A program made the translations under genes and the position numbers. This document shows, in pieces, positions 24,830 to 32,230 of a stretch of 64,000 nt of DNA (positions within the stretch are counted from its first letter, which is position 1; the number at the start of each line of letters is the position of its first letter). Below the pieces are notes generated by a model. It was not told where the DNA came from. It saw only the letters and a list, made by a program, of their open reading frames with translations, and searched no databases. Origin of the DNA: Eubacterium oxidoreducens (GTDB lineage: Bacteria; Bacillota; Clostridia; Lachnospirales; Lachnospiraceae); the NCBI RefSeq assembly GCF_900104415.1, contig NZ_FMXR01000007.1:62001-126000 (forward strand). Direction: 5' to 3'.

Positions 24830-27798
24830 ATTCAACAACCAACCTACGTGACGGCTTAGAATGTGCTTTCATCGACAGTAACTACACGTCGAATCTGGCA
24901 TACAAGCCGCAATTCGTATCAAACAATTACAAAGAAGGAAAGAAAGTCATATCCTCCATCGAAGAGGAACTGTTGGCGTGCGAACATTTTCAAATCAGCG
25001 TTGCCTTTATAACACTAGGCGGCATCACGCCGCTTTTGCAGATACTTCAGGAACTGGAAAGGCGAGAAATTACAGGGGAGATTCTGACCACGAATTACCT
25101 GAACTTTAGTGAGCCGAGAGCACTGAAGAAATTGCATGAACTTAAGAATATTACAATCAGGATGTACGACGTAGAGCGAGCTGAACATGGTTTTCACACG
25201 AAGGGATATATCTTCAAAAATAAGGAGATTTATCGCGTGATTATCGGAAGCTCAAATATGACAGGACGAGCACTTACGGTGAATAAAGAGTGGAACACGA
25301 AGATTGTTTCGACTGAGCAAGGCGAGATGGCGCAGGATATCGTAAATGAATTTCGCGATTTGTGGAACAGTGAGTATTCTCTAGAGTTTGAAGAATTTTA
25401 TGAAGAATATAAGGAACGCTATAAAATTATCAAACATCAGCGTGAAATTGCAAAGAAAGAAAAGATAGTCTCGTTTGAAAAATACAAATTGCAGCCAAAT
25501 GCAATGCAGGTCGGATTCATTCAAAATCTTCGAAGAATCATTGCAAATGGAGAAGAAAGAGCGTTACTGATTTCCGCAACCGGAACCGGAAAGACATATG
25601 CGTCTGCATTTGCCATGCGAGAGCTCGGGTTTAAGAGAGTACTGTTTTTGGTTCATCGTAATTTTCTTGCAGAGCAGACTATGAAGTCTTATCAAAAAGT
25701 ATTTGCAGGAAATGTCTCAATGGGGATTGTGGGTGCAGGAAAGCATGAATGTGATGCTGATTATATTTTCGCAACTGTACAGACCTTGGGGAAAGATACA
25801 TATTTAAAAGGTTTTGCTGCAGATGCATTTGATTGTATCATTCTCGATGAGGCACATCATTCTTCTGCAGACACCTATCAAAAAGTAATGGATTATTTTA
25901 CGCCAAAGCTTTGGCTTGGAATGACGGCAACTCCGGATAAACGTGACGATAACATCGAAGGCCGTAATATCTACGAGAACTTCCATTACCAGATTGCATA
26001 TGAGATTCGCTTGCAGCAGGCGATGGAAGAGGAGCTGCTATGTCCGTTTCACTATTTTGGCATCAGTGATTTATCAATGATTGACGATGCGAAGATTACG
26101 AATCGGGATTTTAATCTATTGACTGCGGATGAGCGTGTGAAGCATATCGCAGAGCAGGCGGAGTATTTTTCCTATAGCGGGAATCGGGTAAAAGGGCTGG
26201 TGTTTTGCAGTCGCATTGAAGAGTCACGCATTCTATCGGAAAAGTTTAATTGCCTGATTAATCCGACGACCGGCAGACATTATCGAACGATTGCGTTAAA
26301 TGGAGATGCATCAGAGGCGGAGAGACGAGAGGCATTTGACAGACTGGCAATGGAAGAATATGACGCAACCGAAGAGAAGACACCGCTTGATTATATCTTC
26401 TCGGTGGAAATCTTAAACGAAGGCGTCGATATTGTGGAAATCAACCAGGTTATCATGCTTCGTCCGACGCAGTCACCGATTGTTTTTATTCAGCAACTCG
26501 GGCGTGGTCTTCGAAAGGCGGAAGGTAAGGAATATGTGGTGATTTTGGATTTTATTGGAAATTACGAGCATAACTTTATGATACCGATTGCGCTGTCAGG
26601 GGACCGGACATATAACAAGGATAATATCCGGCGTTATGTGATGGAAGGTGGACGTGTGATACCGGGAGTGTCCACAGTTCATTTTGATGAGATTAGTCGT
26701 AAGCGAATCTTTGAATCGGTTGATCGTGCGAACTTTAGTGATCTTAAATTGATTAAGGAAAATTATACAAACCTTAAGAACAAGCTTGGAAGAATTCCGG
26801 CGCTGTGTGATTTTGATCGATATGGCGAGATGGATGTGCTTCGAATCTTTGACAATCAAAATCTTGGTTCCTACTACAAATTCTTAGTGAAGTATGAAAA
26901 AGAATATAAGATTCGTCTGTCACAGGATGAAGAGAAAGTCATCGAATTCATTTCCAAAAAGTTAGCTAGTGGAAAACGAATTCAGGAACTTCAATTACTA
27001 AAGAAGATGCTGACCTATACGAGTAAAAGCGGCCTTTTAGAAAGTTTTGCGAATGATGTTTATCAAATGTATGGTAAGAACATTAGCCAAAATCAAATGG
27101 AGAATATCATCAATGTTATGACAAATGAATTTCCGGCCGGCTCCGGTAAGAAGACATATGCGCAGTGTGTATTTTTAGAAAAACAGCAGGATGACTATAC
27201 GGTATCGACGACATTTTCCCAGATGCTGCTTAATGAGGAATTCCGTTATGTCTTGGAAGAGCTGGTGGATTTTGGAATCAGTCGATATGAGAGGGATTAC
27301 CGGAATAATTATGCGCAAACAGACCTGGTATTGTATCAAAAATACACTTACGAGGATGTTTGCCGTCTACTTAACTGGGAAACCAATGAAGTTCCGCTTA
27401 ATATTGGTGGGTATAAATTCGATAAAAAGACCAAGACATTTCCGGTATTTATCAATTATGAGAAGGCCGATGACATCAGCGATTCAACAAAATATGAAGA
27501 CCATTTCACAAGCAGTAAAACACTGATCGCAATTTCAAAATCAGGTCGAAGTCTTAAGTCTGATGATGTACAAAATTTCCTGCAGGCGAAGGAACGTGGA
27601 ATTCAGGTGGAGCTGTTTGTGCGAAAGAATAAGGATGATAGGATTTCAAAAGAGTTTTATTATCTGGGGCATATGATGGCAAGCGGTAAAACGAGAGAAT
27701 TTACGATGGCGAATACCAATAAAACAGCAGTGGAAATTGAGTGGATTTTGGATGAGCCGGTAAGAGAAGATTTATATGAATATATCGTCAATGGGTAA
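24826..27798 (+). CDS. PLD-nuclease / DEAD-box helicase / DUF3427 protein
   Basis: 990 residues. About 45-190: phospholipase-D-like nuclease domain with 'FHTKGYIF' and 'IIGSSNMTGRAL', an HxK...N arrangement. About 225-600: superfamily 2 helicase with Walker A 'ISATGTGKTYAS', 'IILDEAHHSSADT', 'LGMTATPDK' and motif VI 'QQLGRGLRK'. C-terminal about 830-990: DUF3427-like (GGYKFDKKTKTFPVFINYEK; 'YYLGHM'). Such proteins are found in defence islands and near restriction genes and are thought to attack foreign DNA. The start overlaps the preceding stop (ATGA), so translation is coupled to the two upstream genes. No methyltransferase is nearby, so it is not an obvious restriction-modification system. 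Confidence 0.9.
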   Translation: MNSTTNLRDGLECAFIDSNYTSNLAYKPQFVSNNYKEGKKVISSIEEELLACEHFQISVAFITLGGITPLLQILQELERREITGEILTTNYLNFSEPRALKKLHELKNITIRMYDVERAEHGFHTKGYIFKNKEIYRVIIGSSNMTGRALTVNKEWNTKIVSTEQGEMAQDIVNEFRDLWNSEYSLEFEEFYEEYKERYKIIKHQREIAKKEKIVSFEKYKLQPNAMQVGFIQNLRRIIANGEERALLISATGTGKTYASAFAMRELGFKRVLFLVHRNFLAEQTMKSYQKVFAGNVSMGIVGAGKHECDADYIFATVQTLGKDTYLKGFAADAFDCIILDEAHHSSADTYQKVMDYFTPKLWLGMTATPDKRDDNIEGRNIYENFHYQIAYEIRLQQAMEEELLCPFHYFGISDLSMIDDAKITNRDFNLLTADERVKHIAEQAEYFSYSGNRVKGLVFCSRIEESRILSEKFNCLINPTTGRHYRTIALNGDASEAERREAFDRLAMEEYDATEEKTPLDYIFSVEILNEGVDIVEINQVIMLRPTQSPIVFIQQLGRGLRKAEGKEYVVILDFIGNYEHNFMIPIALSGDRTYNKDNIRRYVMEGGRVIPGVSTVHFDEISRKRIFESVDRANFSDLKLIKENYTNLKNKLGRIPALCDFDRYGEMDVLRIFDNQNLGSYYKFLVKYEKEYKIRLSQDEEKVIEFISKKLASGKRIQELQLLKKMLTYTSKSGLLESFANDVYQMYGKNISQNQMENIINVMTNEFPAGSGKKTYAQCVFLEKQQDDYTVSTTFSQMLLNEEFRYVLEELVDFGISRYERDYRNNYAQTDLVLYQKYTYEDVCRLLNWETNEVPLNIGGYKFDKKTKTFPVFINYEKADDISDSTKYEDHFTSSKTLIAISKSGRSLKSDDVQNFLQAKERGIQVELFVRKNKDDRISKEFYYLGHMMASGKTREFTMANTNKTAVEIEWILDEPVREDLYEYIVNG

Positions 27799-27951
27799 GG
27801 CGTAGGGAGTAGTATATCACGCATGGCATGAAAAAAACCTGGTATGGCGGTGGACAGGAAAAGCGCTGTATATTATGATAATGCCGAGAAGTCATCAAGA
27901 TGCAATCGCATAATGAGGACAAGAAAAAATAAGATAAGAGGGTTGGTAACA

Positions 27952-28428
27952 ATGGTAAGAAAATATACAAAAGAGGATTTGCCTCAGATGATTAAAATCT
28001 GGAATGAAGTAGTAGGAGAAGGGAACGCATTTCCGCAGGAAGAAGAGTTGGATATGAAAAGTGGCGCAGAGTTTTTTGCATCACAAAGTTATACCGGAGT
28101 AGCAGTGGAATCAGAATCCGTTGTGGGAGTATATATTCTTCATCCGAATAATGTTGGAAGATGTGGTCATATCTGCAATGCGAGTTACGCAGTTTTGAAG
28201 CATGCGCGTGGAAGGCGCATTGGTGAGCAGTTGGTGATTGATTGCATGAAACAGGCGAAAAAATTGGGATTCCAGATTCTTCAGTTTAATGCGGTGGTTA
28301 AAAGTAATACTATGGCGCGCCGCGTGTATGAGCGACTTGGATTTAAACAGATTGGAACAATTTCAAACGGTTTTAGGATGAAAGATGGGCATTATGAAGA
28401 TATTTGTCCGTATTTTCGTGAGTTATAG
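27952..28428 (+). CDS. GNAT family N-acetyltransferase
   Basis: 158 residues from ATG 27952 ('MVRKYTKEDLPQMIKIWNEV'); the frame extends further upstream but without GNAT homology. The acetyl-CoA-binding loop is 'HARGRRIGEQLV' (Q/RxxGxG/A type), followed by 'GFQILQFNAVVKSNTMARRVYERLGF', the usual N-x-x-A/x-Y-x-x-x-G-F motif. The acceptor cannot be predicted. The next gene starts 16 bp downstream, so the two are probably co-transcribed. It may mark the right edge of the accessory block. Confidence 0.9.
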   Translation: MVRKYTKEDLPQMIKIWNEVVGEGNAFPQEEELDMKSGAEFFASQSYTGVAVESESVVGVYILHPNNVGRCGHICNASYAVLKHARGRRIGEQLVIDCMKQAKKLGFQILQFNAVVKSNTMARRVYERLGFKQIGTISNGFRMKDGHYEDICPYFREL

Positions 28429-28444
28429 GGAAAAGAATATAATT

Positions 28445-28846
28445 ATGAAGACGATACGGGTTGTGGCAGCAATTATAAAGGCTACAAATGAAAATGGTGA
28501 GCCGATGATCTTTGCGACGCAGCGAGGATATGGTGACTTTAAAGATGGCTGGGAATTCCCGGGAGGTAAGATTGAGGATGGAGAGTCGCCTAGGCAGGCG
28601 CTTAAGCGAGAAATCATGGAAGAACTGGATACAGAGATTTTAGTTGGCGATTTGATTGATACGATTGAATATGATTATCCGACATTTCACCTGTCGATGG
28701 ACTGTTTTTGGAGTGAAATCGTGAAGGGCAATCTTGTTCTAAAGGAGCATGAGGCGGCCAAATGGCTGACGAAAGATGAGCTTACAAGCGTGGACTGGTT
28801 GCCGGCAGATGTGACGCTGGTGGAGAAGATTAAAAAGAATATGTAA
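28445..28846 (+). CDS. Nudix hydrolase (MutT / 8-oxo-dGTP type)
   Basis: 133 residues from ATG 28445. The Nudix box is visible as 'GGKIEDGESPRQALKREIMEEL' (residues about 40-61; the Gly near the end of the motif is Asp). 'MIFATQRGYGDFKDGWEFPGG' is typical of (deoxy)nucleoside triphosphate pyrophosphohydrolases of the MutT type, and the short length also fits. It probably cleans damaged nucleotides such as 8-oxo-dGTP. It is coupled with the upstream GNAT gene. Confidence 0.85.
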   Translation: MKTIRVVAAIIKATNENGEPMIFATQRGYGDFKDGWEFPGGKIEDGESPRQALKREIMEELDTEILVGDLIDTIEYDYPTFHLSMDCFWSEIVKGNLVLKEHEAAKWLTKDELTSVDWLPADVTLVEKIKKNM

Positions 28847-28995
28847 TACAGATAAAGGCGGTGTTGACGGCGCGGTTTTGACAAAAACTACAAAAGAAAC
28901 AGATGACGTAATGTGTTATGAGCGAACGCAGACATTTGCCCTGACATAGAACATGCGTGATGAAACTTAAGATTAAATATAAGGAGATGGGAAAC

Positions 28996-29391
28996 ATGGC
29001 ATTAGATCGGGAAGCATTAATTCGCGGATTAAGTAAGGAAATGAAAGAGGCCAAAAGGGAGTCAAATCCGGAGGCTGAGAGGAAAATAGAAAAAGAGGGA
29101 AGTCGTTTTCAGGCATCTACAGTGACTTTATTTGGTGAAAGCAATAAGGGCATAGCTGGAAAAGTGCGTGTGATGGTTGATAAAGAAGAGTATGGAAAGA
29201 TCATGTATGGAAAGAAGAAATTTGCTGTAGTGCAAGATCCAAATGAAGAAATCAAAGTAGGAACCAATGCAGGAATCTTTGAATTAGATGGTCTGCAGCC
29301 AACTAATCGCTCATTAATAAAGCCAATCAGCGTGGTAGAACGCGGAGGTATATTGCCGGAAGGCATATGCGTCATTGGCTGGGAAGCATAA
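28996..29391 (+). CDS. Hypothetical protein
   Basis: 131 residues from ATG 28996 with AAGGAG 10 bp upstream. The N-terminal third is a charged helix (LIRGLSKEMKEAKRESNPEAERKIEKEGSRFQ). The rest is likely beta (TVTLFGESNKGIAGKVRVMVDKEEYGKIMYGKKKFAVVQDPNEEIKVGTN...). No signal peptide, membrane helix or known catalytic motif. I do not recognise it. It is a single gene with its own terminator just before an IS200/IS605 element. Confidence 0.65.
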   Translation: MALDREALIRGLSKEMKEAKRESNPEAERKIEKEGSRFQASTVTLFGESNKGIAGKVRVMVDKEEYGKIMYGKKKFAVVQDPNEEIKVGTNAGIFELDGLQPTNRSLIKPISVVERGGILPEGICVIGWEA

Positions 29392-29404
29392 AAAACGTAT
29401 TCGA

Positions 29405-29438
29405 AAGGCTCGTCTTTGTTGACGGGCCTTTTATAGTT
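29405..29438 (+). terminator. Terminator after the 131-residue hypothetical gene
   Basis: AAGGCTCGTC pairs with GACGGGCCTT (one G-T pair), followed by TTATAGTTTT. Confidence 0.75.
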
Positions 29439-29586
29439 TTACATGGATTTTACAACGTTTTAGCCAGAAAGCCACTGGCTTTAGCCATGGGGATGAATGG
29501 TTTTTTATAATTTTGTATTAGATAGCTTGCAGGTATCTAATGTTTATGATAGAATAAGCTATATAAAAAAACAGGAGGCTTTTGTT

Positions 29587-29985
29587 ATGGCAGATGGTTA
29601 TAAACATAAAAAGGGCATTGTATATAAAAACCAATACCATATTATATTTTGCCCAAAGTATAGACGTAAGGTTCTTATAGATGGTGTTGATATCCGTCTT
29701 AAAGAGCTGTTATATGAAGTAGCTGAACGCTATGAAATAGAAATCAAGGCTCTTGAGGTAATGCCTGACCATGTACATATGTTTATTGATATGGATCCAA
29801 GGCTCCATGTTCATGAGACCATCAGAGAATTTAAAGGCTATTCTTCAAGGATACTTAGAGAGGAGTTCCCTTGGCTTAAATCAAGAATTCCTTCTCTTTG
29901 GACCAGAAGCTATTTCTGTTGTACAGTCGGGCGTATAAATGAAGACACAATAACTAAGTATATCGAGGATCAGAAGAACACATGA
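29587..29985 (+). CDS. tnpA: IS200/IS605 Y1 transposase TnpA
   Basis: 132 residues from ATG 29587 with AGGAGG 9 bp upstream ('MADGYKHKKGIVYKNQYHIIFCPKYRRK'). The HUH metal-binding motif is 'PDHVHMFIDM' and the catalytic tyrosine is in 'ITKYIEDQKNT' near the C-terminus, so the enzyme looks intact. It excises and inserts single-stranded circles, recognising the terminal hairpins. The stop overlaps the tnpB start by 4 bp. Confidence 0.93.
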   Translation: MADGYKHKKGIVYKNQYHIIFCPKYRRKVLIDGVDIRLKELLYEVAERYEIEIKALEVMPDHVHMFIDMDPRLHVHETIREFKGYSSRILREEFPWLKSRIPSLWTRSYFCCTVGRINEDTITKYIEDQKNT

Positions 29986-31487
29986 ATTTTGTACTAACGC
30001 TTAAACTTAATACAACTGAATATGATGAAGCTGTACTAGCTAAGCGTTTCTACTATGGCTATAAGATTTCTAATATTGTAACCGCTTATGCCAGTAAACA
30101 GCTGCGACTTATGAAACAAGATCCTGTATATCAAGCTCTCCTGTCCGAAAGGTATGCACTTAAGGATTCTGAGGCTTCTAAAAAAGAGATTAACCGCGTT
30201 AATAAAGAGCTTCAGGTTGTTCGTGTAAGTTATGGATTATCGGAATACCAACTGCATAGTTTTGTTAAAATACAGCAACACAAATATAAAAAGCATATTG
30301 ATTCTCATGCAGCCCAAAAGATAGCTACTCACGTATGGAGGTCTGTAGAAGAAGTTCTCTATAGCAATGGAAAGCGTCTACATTTTCATAAATATAACGA
30401 TTTTCTATCTATGGAAGGTAAGAAGAATACTTCCGGCATCAGATACAAGGATGGTCGTATTGAATGGAATAAGCTTTCTATTCAGGTCCAGATGCCTAAG
30501 CATGGTACATTGGGCAGTTCTGCGTTTAAGGAATACGAATATACTAAAGCCTGTATGAAACATAAACTTTGTTATAATCGTATTAAGCGTATGCAGGTAG
30601 GTAGTCGCTGGCATTATTATGTACAGTTCGTTTTTGAGGGTGAACCACCTGTAAAGCCTAATTCCCATATAGGAACAGGTCGTGTTGGTATAGATATCGG
30701 CACATCAACAATAGCCGTGTCTCATTCAGATGGAGTTATCCTTCAAGAACTAGGTTCTGATGTAAAAGATTATTCAAGAGAACTTAACAGGATTCAGAGG
30801 GCTTTAGATAGATCAAGACGTGCTACTAACCCTGGCAATTATAATCATGATGGTACTATTAAGCGAGGTATTAAGCTTCGCTGGTTTATGTCAAATCATT
30901 ATAAGACTTTAGCTGCTAAAAAGCGTTCTCTAGAACGTAAACAGGCAGCTGCATTAAAAGACAGCCATGAAGCATTAGCAAATGAAATCATTTCTCATGG
31001 AGATGATATCTATGTAGAGTCTATGACTTTTAAAGGATTGCAGCATCGATCAAAAGAAACAACTTATAGCAAGACCGGTAAGATTAATCGTAAAGGTCGT
31101 TTTGGAAAGTCTATTAAAAACCATGCTCCTGCTAAGCTGATATGTATTATTGAAAGAAAGCTTAACTATGAAGGGATTAAGCTTCATAAGATTAATACCC
31201 GGACATTTAGAGCCAGTCAATATAATCATATATCTAATGATTATATTAAAAAGCATTTAACCATGAGACATACATGGATAGGTAATAACTGTGTACAAAG
31301 AGATTTGTACTCGGCATTTCTCTTAATGAATAGTGATGAGACTCTTAATCACACTAGTAGAGACAGGTGTAATGATACTTTTAAAGACTTTCTGAAGAAC
31401 CATAACGATTTGATTATAAAGATGCAAAATGATGACGCCAGCTATCCATCATCATTTGGGCTAAAGCATATCAAGGTAGCATCGTAA
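29982..31487 (+). CDS. tnpB: IS605-type TnpB (OrfB), RNA-guided nuclease family, zinc finger lost
   Basis: 501 residues. RuvC-like motifs are visible: Asp in 'RVGIDIGTSTIAVSHSDG' (about 234-251), Glu in 'GDDIYVESMTFKGLQ' (about 345), and the last Asp in 'NNCVQRDLYSAFLL' (about 445). Between the second and third motifs the usual two CxxC pairs are missing; only one Cys remains. The protein is longer than the common 350-400 residues. TnpB proteins use a transposon-end omega RNA to cut DNA at the donor site and promote element retention. Whether this branch is active is not evident, but the catalytic triad is kept. Confidence 0.88.
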   Translation: MNFVLTLKLNTTEYDEAVLAKRFYYGYKISNIVTAYASKQLRLMKQDPVYQALLSERYALKDSEASKKEINRVNKELQVVRVSYGLSEYQLHSFVKIQQHKYKKHIDSHAAQKIATHVWRSVEEVLYSNGKRLHFHKYNDFLSMEGKKNTSGIRYKDGRIEWNKLSIQVQMPKHGTLGSSAFKEYEYTKACMKHKLCYNRIKRMQVGSRWHYYVQFVFEGEPPVKPNSHIGTGRVGIDIGTSTIAVSHSDGVILQELGSDVKDYSRELNRIQRALDRSRRATNPGNYNHDGTIKRGIKLRWFMSNHYKTLAAKKRSLERKQAAALKDSHEALANEIISHGDDIYVESMTFKGLQHRSKETTYSKTGKINRKGRFGKSIKNHAPAKLICIIERKLNYEGIKLHKINTRTFRASQYNHISNDYIKKHLTMRHTWIGNNCVQRDLYSAFLLMNSDETLNHTSRDRCNDTFKDFLKNHNDLIIKMQNDDASYPSSFGLKHIKVAS

Positions 31488-31710
31488 CTATTAATACAGT
31501 AAACGGGTTCGACTGGATCCGCAGGTGCTAATCATCCGTAGGGATGTTGCCTGAAAATTCCATTTAAGAACAGCTAGTTATACCGGACAGTACACTTATA
31601 TATAAAAAGAAGTCTTAAATCCTTTTAGGACACAAAGCTTCTTTGTATGTAAGAATCTTAAGTGATACTAGATCTGTTTTGGAACCCCGCGGCTTTAGCC
31701 GTCGGGAGCA
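31488..31710 (+). ncRNA. Candidate omega RNA (reRNA) of TnpB
   Basis: The 220-nt non-coding stretch from the tnpB stop to the right-end foldback is where omega RNAs lie in this family. It contains several pairable segments (for example ATCCG..CGTAGGGAT around 31518-31545) and ends with the right-end hairpin at 31686-31706. If it functions, the guide would be the host sequence just past the element (about 31712 onward). Confidence 0.5.
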
Positions 31711-31779
31711 GTCAGTTTCGATGCGTATCATTTAGTAGGTTGAAAAGAAGAAATGATAAGAAAAGAATCGAGGTAAAAA

Positions 31780-32067
31780 GGAATAGTAATCGGGGCGGTT
31801 TTGACGGCAATTATTCAAAGCTCGTCTGCATCGGTGGGAATCTTGCAGCCACTACTTATCGTTAAGGATAATGGAATTGGGATTCCGGCGGCAGAGCAAG
31901 AACGTGTATTTGAGCGATTCTATAGGGTGGATAAGAGCCGCTCGAAAGCAACCGGCGGAACCGGATTAGGGCTTGCTATTGTAAAACATATCATAGAGAT
32001 TCATGATGCACAGATTGCGCTAGATAGTGCACCGGGTCTAGGGACAACAATTTTGGTCTGTTTTTAG
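31780..32067 (+). pseudogene. Chimeric remnant: Na/Pi cotransporter fragment fused to PhoR-like kinase C-terminus
   Basis: The frame reads '[23 protein letters not shown]' (31780-31848), the diagnostic QSSSAS motif region of Na+/phosphate cotransporters. It then runs directly into '[46 protein letters not shown]' (from about 31853), the N-, F- and G-box part of a PhoR-type histidine kinase ATPase domain, ending normally at 32067. No complete gene of either kind is present, and a stop (TAA at 31774) closes the frame upstream. The simplest reading is a deletion that joined two phosphate-related genes, perhaps linked to the IS605 element 70 bp upstream. No ribosome site or start was found. Confidence 0.8.
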
Positions 32068-32106
32068 GATGACTTTGATGTAGCGTGCGTCAATAAAAAT
32101 TAATTA

Positions 32107-32205
32107 TTGGTTATCAAACAGTATAGATGATATAATATCTATGTTTTAGGGGGCTAGTCGAGGGGGGCATCGACTAAGCTAAGTTGTCCTGTTAGGGACA
32201 TTTGC
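32107..32205 (+). promoter_or_regulatory. Promoter and structured leader of surface-protein gene
   Basis: TTGGTT (32107-32112) and TATAAT (32131-32136), 18 bp apart. The leader then forms GCTAGTCGA..TCGACTAAGC (about 32153-32179) and TGTCC-TGTTA-GGGACA (about 32186-32201) hairpins before the ribosome site GAGGAG. No known riboswitch family was recognised. Confidence 0.5.
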
Positions 32206-32230
32206 AGATTTATAAGTGAGGAGTGAAATT

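Larger units (their letters stand above)
29460..31712 (+). mobile_element. IS200/IS605 family element (tnpA + tnpB)
   Basis: An about 2.25-kb element with the two hallmark genes and subterminal foldbacks instead of inverted terminal repeats. The left end has AAAGCC-ACT-GGCTTT (29468-29482) and the right end CCCG.CGGC-TTTA-GCCG.CGGG (31686-31706). TnpA is a single-strand Y1 transposase. Exact ends are not certain because these elements make no target duplication. It is inserted between a hypothetical gene and a broken gene remnant. Confidence 0.85.

Noticed and set aside
24826-27798. A type I or III restriction-modification system
   Set aside because: The helicase/PLD protein has no adjacent methyltransferase or specificity subunit, and the two coupled genes are not restriction components.
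31500-31600. tmRNA or group I intron segment after tnpB (GGGTTCGACTGG resembles tmRNA)
   Set aside because: The match is only a few bases, the tag frame and acceptor stem are absent, and the position fits a TnpB omega RNA; no intron core could be traced.
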